Origin: Rehmannia glutinosa
Taxonomy: Eukaryota > Streptophyta > Magnoliopsida > Lamiales > Orobanchaceae
Reading direction: 5' to 3'
Assembly (NCBI GenBank): GCA_016081115.2
Contig: JABTTQ020000653.1
Span: 310,001 to 374,000 of the forward strand
DNA: 64,000 nt
Shown: in pieces, positions 33,401 through 45,434 of the stretch
How positions within the stretch are numbered: the stretch's first letter is position 1
Layout of the letters: every line of letters begins with the position of its first letter
Translations under genes and position numbers: made by a program
The notes under the pieces: model-generated
Told to the model about the DNA's origin: nothing
Database searches by the model: none
Seen by the model: the letters and a program-made list of their open reading frames with translations, nothing else

Positions 33401-36400
33401 AGAATGGACCAACGCAAACGGAGCAGTAGCTCGTTTATGGATTCTCGGACTAGAACTCAAACGATGGTGTTTAGCAAACTGACACGATTCACAATCTAAG
33501 ACAGAAAGACTAGAAAACTGAGGACAAAGTTTCTTCAATGTAGATAATGAAGGATGGCCTAACCGGCAACGATGGGCGAAAGGGGGTCACAACGCGAGAA
33601 CAAGCAATAGACTTTGGAACTTTTGTGTATCGAGGATGTAGAGGCCCCTGATTCATGTCCTTTACCAATAATCTTCTTCGTCAAGATCCTGAAACAAGCA
33701 AAAATCGGGAAAGAATGAGATACAACAATTAAGAGAGCGAGTAAGTTTGCTAAGCGACACTAAATTAAAGGATAAGTCGGTAGGTTTAAAAAAGCGGTAA
33801 TGGAGGGAGTGAGGGTGTTGGGATAATTGTGCGAGATCCGAGAACATGTGACGTAGATCCATCGGCTAAGGTAAGCGATGAACTAGCGCATGGGATTTAA
33901 AAAAGTGAATAAACGAGAATTACGTCATGTGATCGGTGGCACTTAATCGATGACCCACTTGGAGGATGAAGAAACAAGACGTGTGTTCATTTTACGAATC
34001 GGCAATGGCGGTGATGGGAGGAGATGAAGACTTTAGAGATGCCTGGTAATCTTGTGAGAACTTGGCATACTCATCAAACAGAGTAAAATGGGCTCAATAT
34101 TAGTAGTAGAAGCAACATTAGATGAGTGGTTAAACCGATTCTTTGTGATAACTTTGGACAATCCTTTTGAAATGACCGGATCATGACAATAGCGACACCC
34201 AATATCCCGAATCGACCCGATTTCCACTATTTTGGGAAAGCTTCGCCCTTTATGTCCACTTTGATATCTTTGGTTTTCGTATTCAAGTGTAGCCGACAAA
34301 AACCTTTGTTAGATCGAATAGGAACCTGAAATTTCCGTGCGGAGAATTCGGCTAAAAGCATCTTCAAGGAGGTTATCTCGGTAGAGAGAATACGAGACTT
34401 GGCGATCTCGAATTCGGACGGAAGACGACCAAGAAACTCATAATCGCCATTTTTTCTCGCTGAGTTTGTTGAATAGTAATATCAGTGCTAAATGGAAGTA
34501 ACATATTAAGCTCTTCATGTGTTTTCTTAAAATCGATAAAGTAGTCAGTAAGAGATTTTTCGCCTTTTTCGGCACGATAAAAAGCTTGACACACATCATA
34601 TATACGTTTGATATTGCCTTTACCCGAGTATATGAACTCCAAATAAGTCATTAATTCCTTCACAAACTCACAATGATTAACCATACCAACAACATCACTT
34701 TCAATAGAATTACGTATTTGTAGGAACAAGCGGGCATCATCTCTTAGCCAAGTAACTTTTGAATTATCAGTAGGTGCGTCGTCAGTTAAATGATGATCCA
34801 TAGAGATACTACGTAAATAGAGTCTAACAGTTTTGCTCCAATCTAAGTAATTAGACCTATTAAGTTTATGTTCGGTGATTTTTGACATTACCGGAATCAC
34901 TTCGGACGTAACAACAGATTTCTTGTCATCCACAGATTGCTTGTCATCCATATTTTCGAATATTAATTGATTTAATTCAAAAACACGCAACAAAATGTGA
35001 CAAAATTCGGAGGAGAACCTGGATGTGGTCGAAAGTCAAACCTGGTCAGACTGATTTCAACACAAGAGACTGGTTGGCGGAAGGAACTGCGGGCCAGTCA
35101 AACTAAAATCCAGACCCAAAAGTACTCTTGCTGGAGTAGCAACAGAACTGAAAATCAGAGCACAGACAGAAGAAAGAAAGAAAAAAAAAATAAGATCAGA
35201 AAAAAAATTGTTCGGTTGCAGGCTGCACGCGCCGATAATGGCGACGGAACTCCAGGGGATGGTCGACTGGGGAGGGGCGCAACCCCTGGTGGTGGCGGTG
35301 AGAGGAAAGGACGGCACGTGGGGGAAGCACGCTGGTTATGTTTGTTGCGCGTGTGGGCTCCACGCGCCGGCAACGGTGACCGGACTCCGGGAACTGAGAG
35401 AGTGGTGGAGGGCGAACGTCGTGGTGGTGGCGGTGAGGTACGGTGGTGGCTGGAATTCTTTTTTTTTTTTTTTTAATTCTGAAAGCCCAAACCCCAAACC
35501 CTAGCTGAAAAAGGGAAAAAAAAAAATAGGAAGGAATACTCACAATCTGAAAACCTTAATCCCTCTCGAAACCTAGCTTGATACCATGTAGAGATAATTT
35601 GTGAGAACATATATTATACATCTGAGAGTTACATATTTATACAACTATTGGTAGGAACACAATCATTATAATATTCTAACCTAATCCCTAAAGTATGCAA
35701 ACATGTTCCTTAAAGTACTCTAATCTAATTAATATATACACTAGCTTTAACATTAATATAGCGCGATGTTCATTCCGTGCAAAATCCATTTTTTTCCTAT
35801 CTAGCGCGATGTTCATTCCGTGCAAAATCCATTTTTTTCCTATCTAGCACAATGTTCATTCCGTGCATTATCTTGGTTGCAGTGCATTATGTTGTGGCTT
35901 ATTCCATGTTAGGATTGCACGATGTGTCTTATGTGCCTCATTTATCTAACTATGAACCTTTAACCACAGAACTATAGTGTATCCGATTCAAGATTTCTGG
36001 AAACAATTCATTCTTTTTCAAACCGAAAATTATTCCGTGTTCAACTTGCGAGGAGTGTTGAGAATCAGAATCAAATTAGAGTTGATTTGTTGAGATAGCA
36101 GAATCTCATTTAATGTATATTGATATGGACGATCTATTTACATTTATGTGATGATTTTGTTTCCTTTTATATGTATTTCGCTCATGTCTTTTACACCTAT
36201 ACATAGATGATAGTGTAATGGTGAAAGTAAGAGAGAAATGTGTTATAGCACTTTGGGCATTTTGTCCGTGGATGTAGGCAAATGGCTGAAGCACATATAT
36301 CTTTGTCTTATTCTCTCGTCAAAATTTCAACAAGAAGAACACCATTAGTACATGATGACCATCTCCAAATTAGATATGCAGTGACAATGGGAGGAATCAA

Positions 36401-39400
36401 TAGATCCCACATTGTGATCTTAATGAATCTAACACCATAAATGATTCTTTAGTAGCATTAGCAGGAGGTGAACCACTGAACTGAGTTTGAATCGATTTCC
36501 TTACCATAAAAAAGCTTAATAGACCATTATTGTCCACGAATGAAAAGTCCCCATTAATGTAAGCATCTGCAAGGCCTAAATCACCTTCTGTGGCGATCTG
36601 TCACATGTATACCAGTAAAGGATGAATAAATGACAGAATCCGTTTCAAATCAAAAGTATATTATCTCTAATTTACTGGATTGTTATTTTAAAACACGAAG
36701 TATTTTTAACTTCGACAGAGAAAATCAGAGAAGTACCTTCCAATAAAACTGGGGAGTATGTACTTTCAAAGAGACTTTAAAAATGCTCTTTTTTGAATGC
36801 CTTCAAATGTGAAAATTGTACCTCCTTCTTCCAATAAACTGTTTCATGACAGGTTTCATTAGTTCGAATCCAAAAATTTATTTTAGTAATACCATATAGC
36901 ATATATACATTTATATAAATATATATATTGTAAGAATGTATCATACACTTCAGAAACGATACAAAGAATTTGGATTGGAACTGGGAAGAGCTATTTAAAA
37001 AATGTATCGATGCATTAGCTTAGTCAACGTATATTGGGTGTGCATGCAGTCTCAAAGAATTAACAGCACTCAACGTAAAATGCAGAAACGAAAGAGGCAG
37101 CAAATCTGTCAAAAACAAGAATCTCACATTAGGCAGCCAGTAGCAATAAATCGTTGAAGAAACCTAGTCACAAGAAGGCGCGCCCCTGCTTCAGGCCAAG
37201 ATGGTATCATGTGTTTGGGATTCTTATGAACTGTAAACCCTTTTCCCAGCAAACTGTTGGCAGCATGTATACCTGCCTGTGAGGATCAAATATACTTATT
37301 ACCGACCCATGTCATTACATGCGATGTGAGAAAAGTGTCCAAAAGTAAATAAAAAGATGACGTTTTGAAGGGAAATCAAATCAGCTTTGTTTGCTTTGTC
37401 ACATCCAATATGACCGTTGTGTTATTTGTTCGCTGTTTTCACATTTTAGTACAGCAAAATATGCAGTAAAATCGCATCTGATTCAACATATATAAATGCT
37501 TGGCAACTCCGGTTCTGATTTTAGTGGGAACTTGTCAATCAAATTTGTGTATTTTAATTTGTTATACACATCCACAAGCAATTGCAGATGCTAACAATTC
37601 CAACTGTTTTCTAATTTGCATTCATCTCATTCCATGCACGAATGCACAAGGTGGAACTAACAAACTAATTCCGTCCTTTTATCCCTTCAGAGTTGTTTGA
37701 TACTGTTGGTCAAATCATGCTGATTAACAGATACTAGGATTGGAAGAAAAGAGCTTTAGGGAAAGCCTTATTTCTGCAGTATATATAAGGAAGAGTTGGA
37801 TAAAAATTAATCTGATCCATAAAGTTGCCCTGCTACAAAAGTACCTTCAATCCATCCTCATGGAAGCCATAGCCTGAAAAATATGTAATACGAGGAAAAC
37901 CAGTAAACAACATAGAATAAAGTATTTCACAGACTCGATAACTGAAAATGTTATTAAAGGTTTCAATGCACCTTGATATGCTCCACAGAACCATATTCGC
38001 CTCTTTCCTTGGATGAGATTGAGCTCAGCTGAAGCTTTTGCTGCGGCAACTGATGGGACTGGGTGGCTAGTTGTACACTTTAGCAAGGTATGTTCAGGTT
38101 TGTAAGGTGGATTTAGAGTCGAGAGAAACGGAAGTCCTTTCTCATTAATATTCTGAAATTTATAACCCAAAAAAATTACAAGGAAAGAAAGAATTTATTA
38201 AATTTGGAAAAGGGAAGCCTTGTAATCTATGAAAAACTTGCTTGGACAAGGACACAGTTCCATATAGTCATGAAAAAGCTTTATCTAGAGAAAATATGCA
38301 TCCCATAGATATATTAACAACTACATAATATCTGCAAGCATATCAATGGCCAAGTTGCGGAACAAATCTCATCTGTCAATTGCAGTTTCGTGCGGTGGAT
38401 ATGAAAAGAAGTTCCTGTGTATAAATAACATTTGGGTGAGATCTTCTATTCCACTTTCCTTATTCCACTCCCTATTCCATATGTTGGATGAAAGACACGT
38501 GTACAGTTGTGACATCATGTGATACCATCTTGCACACGTGTATTTCATCCAATGCAATGGAATAGGAGTGGAATAGGAAAAGTGTAATAGGAGATCCCAT
38601 CCCATAACATTTTGGCCGATTTTTGATGCATCACTTAGAGGTGTGCACGGGACTTGGAAATTACAGATACTGAACCAATATCCGAACTGAAAATACCCGT
38701 TCACTTTTTGACTTTCCCCAAACCATACCGTCCCGAAATTTTTTCATAGTACGGTTCAGGAGATTTTTCACATATCCATACCAAGAACCGTACCAAACCA
38801 TACCGAACCGAAGATCCAAAACTAGAACCAATTTAAAATTTTTTTTACATATACACATATAATATTTTTATCTTGTTTATATTTTGATATTGAATTAACA
38901 ACACATTCCTTTGAAATTCAATACTATATAAAACATAATACTATAAATTATCAAATTAAAAGGTTAGCATACTTTATCAAATCATATTTGATTTGTAAAA
39001 AAAAAATTGATTTGATGATAATTGACTTATTAAGGATCATAACTAGACTCATCCTCTAATAAAAATTTAATTGAAATTAAAAATAGCTAAATGATTAGCA
39101 AATTGCACCTAAACTAGAATAATCATCTAATCAATAAATTGAGACATTGAGACTATAAACTTTCGGTTCATATTAATTTATCAAAGTTATTAGTTAATTA
39201 TACTTTCCCTAATTAAGTCAAGAACCAAGGGAAATGGGCCAAGATTATAGAACATTATCGTGTAATAGAGGTTACCAAATTTATCGTTCGTTGAGATTCT
39301 AGGCTTTTACTACTAGTATGAATAATGTAATATCTTAAATATATTATGTTAAAATCCAAAAAGAAAAATCAATACGTTTTTCTATAAATTAGATAACAAT

Positions 39401-42400
39401 TATTGGAAAGTTAAATTGATATTAAACTAATAATGTAGTATAGTCTATATTATGAGAGAAAAATTTAGAATCACAATATTAAAAATTTAGCACTTAAATA
39501 TGAATTAAAAAAATTGTATATATAAGTAAAATATAAAATATTAAAAAGTTAAGCTCATAAAGTTCTAATGGTTTCAGTATCTCAATATTTTTGAGATTGT
39601 ACTAAAAAGAATTTGAAAGTATAACCGATTAATGATTTTTATACTGATTTTTCCCTATTTTTGTATGTTTTAATTTTTGAATCTTCGTTTCTCCGTCCCG
39701 TCCCGTCCCGTCCCGTCCCATTAGAACTGAATCTCCGTCCCAAACTTTCGGGACGGTTCGTGATGGAGAATTGTTTTTGTGGCTCGGTTCTAGAGATTTA
39801 ATTTTGGGATATCTGAACTTCGGGATGGTTCTGGAGATTTTGAAATCTCCGTCCCGTCCCGTCCCATGCACACCCATAGCATCACTACTCGTATCAATAC
39901 AAAGGATTTGATAATCGTGAACACACAATTTTTAGGGTTACTAGCGCCTCCCATCGAAGTATCTAAAGATTGATCTCATTTTGTCGTCCTTTTTACTCCA
40001 TTTTAACTGAATGAATGATCCTAGTCCATTGCATCAGATCTTAGCTAGAAAAATCAAGCTTTTGAGAGGCAACTATCAGAATCATTCTTACATTAGTCTC
40101 CTAGGGGATTTACAATGCACTTGCTATTGTCAAACTTTGTAATCATCACATATTGTTCAACATTGGGATCATTAGAAGTTCTTGTTTGTCTCGTATCTTC
40201 ACAAACTCTCAAAAGTCAAAACTCTCCATACACTCTTGACATATACTCTACCTGATTCGTGGATCTCTTTTTCTTTTTTTTTTTTTTTTTCTTTTCTCAT
40301 CTTTTAACTTCCAATTTATGCAGAGAATATGCTAACATTATGAGTTATTTAAATTCAGAAACTGATTTACGAACCTGGACTGCATTGAGCCAATATGTTA
40401 TATAGACTTTGTTGTTGTTAGTTCCAAGAAAATTCCATGCGCTCCAAGCTGCTCGGTTTTTGGGCATTAAATTGTTGTCATGATGAAGATAAATATCACT
40501 GCCATAAAGAAAGAACAATAATGCTTCTGTGATTAAGAATAGCAGCTTAATTCCAAAAAACCAAGCAGAAGACATGTAACTGAAGAAAAGTAGTACAGTT
40601 GAATTAGCTATCAATATGCCAGTTGTCTTAAACAGGAACTAGAGTTCCTAAAGAATTCATAGAACATTAATGGATATGCCTTATTATTTATTGCAAAAGC
40701 TGACACATTTCGCCATAAAAATATCATTCTGTGGTGGAGACATTGTCTGGCTTATTTTACTTGATTCTCCAATCAAACTTGGCATGTTTAAATTGTGTAA
40801 TAGGCCAAATTGCTTATTTACGTTTTTTGAAAATGAAAACTAGCCATGTTTTTCAGCCATTTCGACTAAAAACTGACAGTCATACCCTCCTTTTCCTCGG
40901 CCATTTTTTTAAAAATCAATGCGGTACATTTCTAGGTTCCGAGAAATGAATCTAGATTCCGAGAAACGAAAAAAAGGGCAAGATGGACAATTGAACTCAA
41001 AATGGCCAAAAAACCCTGTTTCATAAATATGGCTAAAAAACATTTTTGTTATGGACAAATGACCAGAAATCCGAGTACGAACTGAATTTCTGGGAATTTT
41101 CTTATTCTCCAGGAGGTTTTGCCAGTGACTCAGTGCTTATCTTCAAATGTTTAGATCTATGTCTCTACATTCCCCTCCACTGCAGAAATTTTCTCTTGAT
41201 TATTGCCAAAAAAAATGAAAGAAAAAGAAAAGCGATTTTTTATTGAAAAGACAACCACCTGTAGGCATATTTAAATGCACCAAGTATTCTTGATTCGTCA
41301 AATGTTGCCTGCTTCCCTAACATTCTTAGAGCATCTGGAGCATGTGCAGCAATTATGCACGCATCATATACCTCTTGCAAGCCATCCTTGCAAGTTATAG
41401 CACAACCTGCAATATTTGTGCGGGTGTCAAATGCAATTACAATCCAATAAAGCAAGAAATGTTGTAATAATCAATATATCAAAACCATTCAGACTACTTT
41501 GTTGGAGAATATCACATATTAATTGAAATTCTCTTATGCTGCTCTGAATCAGCTGTGTGGATTTGTACTTGAGTTTCAGATGCAAACTTATGCATTCCTT
41601 TTTCATTCTAATACTAATATTCACTTCAAACTGAATGAATCCAGCTGTTGTTTACAACATAAAGTATAAACATGTCCAAGAAAACAGTAATTCATTTATT
41701 TTTTTCTCACTCAGGTAAGACAGTTAGAACTCCAAGATGGAGATGAAACCAGCGCATGAAAATAGCATATAGGTTAATTCAGTTAGATATCTTAGAGAAA
41801 TGTGTAACTTCCTGCTTGGAAACTTAAATAAGAATACAAATACAGAACCAGAAGAGAAAGTTCCAAATTGAAAGGAAAATGGTAATTGTATACTCTATTT
41901 TCACATATCCACACCCTCATCATTCGTCAAAACTGATTGTACTTCAGAACTGGTTCTTATTTGACAGCCTCTAAGTTCCAGCTCTTTCTTGACCTGGTTT
42001 AGAATTTAATGCAATGAGGTGCAATCAGATCTTAGAACTTTTTGAATTCTTTCTATTATATTCTATAAATGATGTTTTCTAAGTTAAGGAATCTGAAAAA
42101 AAATAATCTAAATTTACCTTATTGACATAATCTTGCGATCGATGTCTTAGAGTTAGCCATTGAGGACGACCAAAGAGCTGCAGAAAAAGTATCAGTTATA
42201 AGTAAAATATAACTGAATCCTAGGGTGGCAATGGGCAACACGATACGATAGCATGACACGAACACCACACGATTATAAACACGAAATACAAAGAGAAATG
42301 ACAGAATAAGGTACGACACGGCATGACAAGACACGAAACACAACACGATTATAAACATGAAATACAAAGAGAAATGACACAATAAGGTATGACACGTCAC

Positions 42401-45400
42401 GACAAGACACGAAACACAACACGAAATTATAAATTTAGTTAAAACTACACTTATTGTTATATTTTGACTGAAAAAGATAGATAACACAAACACGCGATAG
42501 TATGACACGAACGTGAACACGACCACGACCACCCCTCTTGAACCCCAAATTGAAATATGGGCAACTTAGTTGTGAATACCACAAAGTGTCATCATATAAT
42601 GTATATAAAAATTCACCTGCAAAGCATGGTGATTACGCAAAAATGAAAGTACGGAATAAGCAGAGAGTCTCATTATTTCTGAAGGGCATGACCAGATAGA
42701 AGCACAACTCGGAATCTGGAAAAAAACTTGAACAGTAAGTATAAAGCTTTTGCTGAAGATGATACATAAAGCAAACATATAAGCCTGCACATTGGCAGAA
42801 TATAACTTTTAGGCAGTCTCACAAGAAAAGCCTTCAGGAATAAATCAGAGTAACCACGTGATTGAACGAAGTGCTCTAGTGTCTCGTAACGATCAATGTC
42901 TCGATTGTTTTCTAGCTCTTCAACATAACTGCAAACCAGTAGAAAACTCTTGACTTCAATTATTCAACAAACGGGGGTGCTTTCTCTTGTGATATTACTT
43001 ACTTTATTGCATCATCGTTGAACTTAGTGATTTCTCTAATCATTTTCCAAAAGTTCGGATTCAATATATTTTTTTTCTTTTGCGCAAACAAACTAGAGAA
43101 TCCATTTCGTGTACCCCATTCGCATCCTTGGCCATCGGCCAAGCTCACAGAGAACGACATGTCAGAGGGCTCCATATCAACTCCAAGACTCTCAAACAAT
43201 TCCATCATGTTAGGATATGTAACCTGTCCAATAAACCAATGCTATTTCAGGTAACATTAACACCATGAAGCTGAAATCCATCAAGCCATAACAATATTAA
43301 CGTATAAGACAATCTAGATATACACGAAGCTTTATTATCTTCCAAAATCTTCGAGCATTACTTCAACTTCACAGTTTTTAATTTATCGTATCAAGGGAAA
43401 ACTCACATGGAAAGATAATTAAAATGAAATCAAATTTTCTCAATCAAAAACATATGACTAGTTTAAACAATAAACAAACAAAACATAGAGAGCAGTTTTG
43501 GCACCAAGAAGGAAAAAATTACCACAACTGATCCTTTTCCTTAAGGATCACATTAATTCATTAGTTTGACAGGCTATGATACACAACATGGGACAAATTC
43601 CCAAAACAAAATTCTTCATACTTGTCCCGCGACATGTAGCTAAATTCTAGGGCGCTCTTAGTCTGGCTCTCCTCGATCACCAAATCCTTCCGTGAAAGTT
43701 CAACCTGCTCCACCACCACCACCACCACCCAGCAACAATAACGCACGTCTTGGCGTGATGCCCATTTCATACGGACTGAAATTTGATAAAGACGAACGGC
43801 TAATAAATTTAGATATCTTGCGTTAAATTGTTCCGCGAGTTTGAATTTGAGAGGGGAAAGTGGTACCACATTCATGGATTTATCAACAACTCTTGCGCCG
43901 AATCATGGAATAGGCTCCGAAGCTCGGGAAGACCAGAATTTTTTGAAACTGGTAGTAATTTAGTTAGGGGTAGCTTTATTTACCCCCATCTTCCTATGAA
44001 TACACTCTCTCTATTTAATTAAATAATTTCTATTAATTGAAAACACTTGAATGCTCTTAATACCCCACCAAACCTCTAAATACACCCTTTATTTTCCAAA
44101 GGGAGAGGGGTTGTGATTCTGAATCTGTCATCGGCGGTGATATCAGCCGGTGGCTGCACGTGGCGGTCTTGACTACAAATATCACTCTTAGTTTTAATCT
44201 CTGTCCACATAAATTAGAAATACGCTCTTTCTCTCTTCTTACTAAAAAGAAAACACAAATATGCTTTTACTCTTTTGGCTTCTGAATTTTCATTGTTCAA
44301 AATATGGGTTGCCATATATTCAAGTTTCAGCGGTGAGAAAAAAACTTATATTCTTCAACGCCATTCATGCTTCTTACGCTAAATCTGAGTTTTACACCTC
44401 AAGTAAATTACTACCATGAACTGGGAGTGTATTTAGAGATTTGGTGGATAAAAAAGGTATTACAGTAATTTAATTTTTGATGAAAGTTATATAATTAAAT
44501 GGTGGGGTGCATTTAAATGAATTAAGGAATTGGGAGTATGAATAACACCACCTTTCAGTTAGAAGATATCCTATTAGCACTAATATTTATCTATGAAAAA
44601 GACATTAAATTAGTTGTTCCCAGTGGACTAAATATGGAGCTTAAAAAAATTTAGTACTTAATGATTAACATGTATAAATATTTTATAAAGTTTTGTTAAA
44701 TTGTGTTAAATAGATCATCTTAAACTGTTTTCTTTTCTAGTACAGTGGAGAATAGTAACTAGTATGACAATTTGGGAACTTTTTGGGTTTTTGGGTCTAC
44801 GGTTCAGGTTATGGGGTCGTGAGTCGTGATACAAGGTTTGTGTCGAAATTTTGGGTCGTATCAGAAATGACACACCCCTAGCTTAAAGTATAAAATGATT
44901 AATAACCTGCAGTTATTATAATTTGTACAATAACAACAAACCTCAATTGTAAAATAAGAAAACTACAAGATATCAGTTTTATTTTATGTGTGTGTGTTTT
45001 TTTTTTGGGTATTTGTAAGATAATAACAAACCTTAGGGAAATAAACCTAATTTTGAAAGAAACTGATGTTTTGTTAAAAGACTAATTTAAGAAAACATAT
45101 TATAACTTATCCATGAGCATTTTTAATTTAAAAGATAATTGATTATTTTTTACATAAAGCTAAATAATTATTGTAATTTATCCCAACTCCCCACCCCCCA
45201 CCCCACCCCAAAAAAAAAAAAAAAAAAAAAAAAAGTTGCACGACTTACTCTATTAAACACCATGAATCCAATATCCATCTGAGTATCGTCAACAGTAACA
45301 GTGTTAGCATGACCGCCAATACGATCCTCCTTCTCATACAACACCACTTCCACCCCTTCTTTCGCCAGAGCGTAAGCCGACATCATCCCGCTAACGCCGC

Positions 45401-45434
45401 CACCCACCACCGCCACTCTCATATTCCTCCGCAT
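27449..45434 (-). CDS. FAD-oxidase/cyclopropane fatty acid synthase fusion gene, 24 exons, four one-base breaks
   Basis: Plant cyclopropane fatty acid synthases add a methylene from SAM to an oleoyl double bond of phospholipid and carry an N-terminal FAD amine-oxidase-like domain. Exons: 45434-45249, 43223-43003, 42928-42823, 42715-42617, 42177-42118, 41993-41915, 41406-41259, 40498-40375, 38152-37972, 37873-37845, 37276-37128, 36838-36737, 36597-36505, 30324-30269, 30182-30059, 29954-29892, 29786-29727, 29654-29494, 28914-28841, 28728-28635, 28531-28395, 28299-28220, 28094-27989, 27534-27449. All have AG/GT borders and compatible phases; about 873 residues, the family's usual size. Seen: GGGVSG (residues 11-16, FAD), SWSCPS-like SIWSCPS, HAPDALRMLG, EIGCGWG (638-644, SAM), CEMLEAVGHE (706-715). 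Four exons are one base short: 12 (36787-36792), 18 (~29558), 22 (28235-28241), 24 (~27513). The start may be Met5 at 45422. Confidence 0.88.
28979..29377. mobile_element. MITE-like element, copy 2, in intron 18
   Basis: Related to 23707-24114 over its interior and ends (GATTGAAGT..; ..ATATCAATCACGC). An exact inner inverted pair CTGCTAGAG (29025-29033) and CTCTAGCAG (29335-29343) supports a fold-back structure. Lies between exons 19 and 18 of the gene. Confidence 0.65.
30859..33862 (-). pseudogene. Copia integrase-RT-RNase H of the young element (broken frames)
   Basis: A long frame (33538-31955) holds the integrase: CESCQFAKHHR finger, HSDVWGP, TFVDDYSRMTW, TPSQNGVAERKNRHLLE, then RT with KWVFAIKTNPNGTV, KARLVAKGYAQTYGVDY and LDITNAFLHGDL. 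RT continues in another frame with SLYGLKQSPRAWF and the catalytic VVYVDDIV. RNase H follows with RRSTSGYCVFVGG, SSAESEYRAMA and TKHIEIDCHFIREK, ending at a stop inside the PPT (30859-30861). Frame changes: 31999-32000 and 31983-31985 (each one base short in a G run), about 31535, and about 31365. Around 31325 the expected DADWAGS box is replaced by unrelated codons. Confidence 0.88.
33863..34951 (-). pseudogene. Copia gag and protease of the young element (broken frames)
   Basis: Gag starts at Met 34951 (MDDKQSVDDKKSVVTSEV), with LNRSNYLDWSKTVRLYL and FYRAEKGEKSLTDYF typical of copia gag. Frame breaks lie at 34429-34430 and 34361-34363. The zinc knuckle starting CRYC (about 34197) is disturbed by two one-base losses in G runs (34176-34177, 34163-34164). 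The protease region near 33950 has a WVID start but its active site is interrupted. Gag forms the particle and the protease matures it; neither is intact as read. Confidence 0.75.
35759..35873 (+). repeat. 43-bp tandem repeat, 2.7 copies
   Basis: TAGCGCGATGTTCATTCCGT units start at 35759, 35802 and 35845. The first two are identical; the third is partial and diverged. Part of the TRIM interior, directly next to the nested copia LTR. Confidence 0.9.
38435..38604. mobile_element. Small fold-back MITE in intron 8
   Basis: About 170 bp with arms GGGTGAGATCTTCTATTCCAC and, inverted from the other end, GGGATGGGATCTCCTATTACAC; the arms extend through TTGGATGAAA and ACACGTGT. A related half copy lies at 24393-24450. 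Confidence 0.65.
38636..39878. mobile_element. hAT-type non-autonomous element in intron 8
   Basis: Termini TAGAGGTGTGCACGGGAC and, inverted, TATGGGTGTGCATGGGAC, flanked by an exact 8-bp duplication GCATCACT (38628-38635 and 39879-39886). 1243 bp with no transposase; subterminal repeats of GGGACGGGAC and GAACCGT motifs. Eight-base duplications and TAGGGGTGTGCA-like ends are hallmarks of hAT elements. Confidence 0.9.
42221..42536. mobile_element. hAT-like MITE in intron 4 with internal tandem duplication
   Basis: Starts TAGGGTGGCAATGGGCA and ends CACGACCACCCCT. Flanks CTGAATCC and CTTGAACC agree at 6 of 8 positions, a decayed duplication. Inside, a unit of about 75 bp beginning ACACGATTATAAACA is repeated (about 42266-42340 and 42341-42419), rich in GACACGA motifs. 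Confidence 0.65.
43968..44553. mobile_element. Long-TIR MITE (MULE-like) in intron 1
   Basis: The two halves are imperfect inverted repeats over about 130 bp: CCACCAAA(C/T)CTCTAAATACAC occurs in both orientations, and the ends read GGGTAGCTTTATTTACCCCC and, inverted, AGGTGGTGTTATTCATACTC. The flanks TTTAGTTAG (43959-43967) and TTCAGTTAG (44554-44562) form a 9-bp duplication with one mismatch, as Mutator-like elements make. The centre is GC-richer and non-coding. Confidence 0.7.
45184..45234. repeat. C-rich then poly-A low-complexity tract in intron 1
   Basis: CCCCACCCC-type runs followed by 24 A, 15 bp inside intron 1 from its 5' splice site. Sequencing here is likely unreliable. Confidence 0.8.

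Larger units (their letters stand above)
30686..35752 (-). mobile_element. Young Ty1/copia element with 166-bp LTRs, nested in the TRIM
   Basis: LTRs 30686-30851 and 35587-35752 are both 166 bp and differ at one base (CCCTAAAATATGC against CCCTAAAGTATGC). TTAAT flanks it exactly (30681-30685 and 35753-35757). PBS (minus TGGTATCAAGCTAGG, 35586-35572) and PPT (minus TTTGAGGGGGAG, 30863-30852) are in place. Gag, integrase, RT and RNase H follow in copia order on the minus strand. It is the youngest element measured here, and transcribed in the same direction as the surrounding gene. Confidence 0.93.
30348..36332 (+). mobile_element. TRIM-like miniature LTR element in intron 13 (host of a nested copia)
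   Basis: LTRs 30348-30620 (273 bp) and 36056-36332 (277 bp) share the AATCAGAATCAAATTAGA start, GGGCATTTTGTCCGTGGATG core and AAAATTTCAACA end. A PBS (TGGTATCAGAGC, 30621-30632) follows the left LTR; the GCGAGGAG tract precedes the right. Without the nested element at 30686-35752 the interior is only about 370 bp and non-coding, matching the terminal-repeat-in-miniature class. Flanks AGAAC (30343-30347) and AGAAG (36333-36337) are a near-perfect duplication. Its left end is 23 bp from exon 14. Confidence 0.8.

Noticed and set aside
34997..35543. Frames of 98-159 residues on both strands in the leader of the young copia
   Set aside because: Low-complexity GGTGGTGG and homopolymer sequence between PBS and gag; no conserved motif, both strands open by composition.
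40800..41070. Possible MITE in intron 7 (GGCCAAATTGC.. to ..ACAAATGACC)
   Set aside because: Only weak inverted similarity around TTTTTTAGCC; no target duplication found.
44740..44880. Possible hAT remnant ending GACACACCCCTAG
   Set aside because: One terminus-like end only; no matching second end or duplication.
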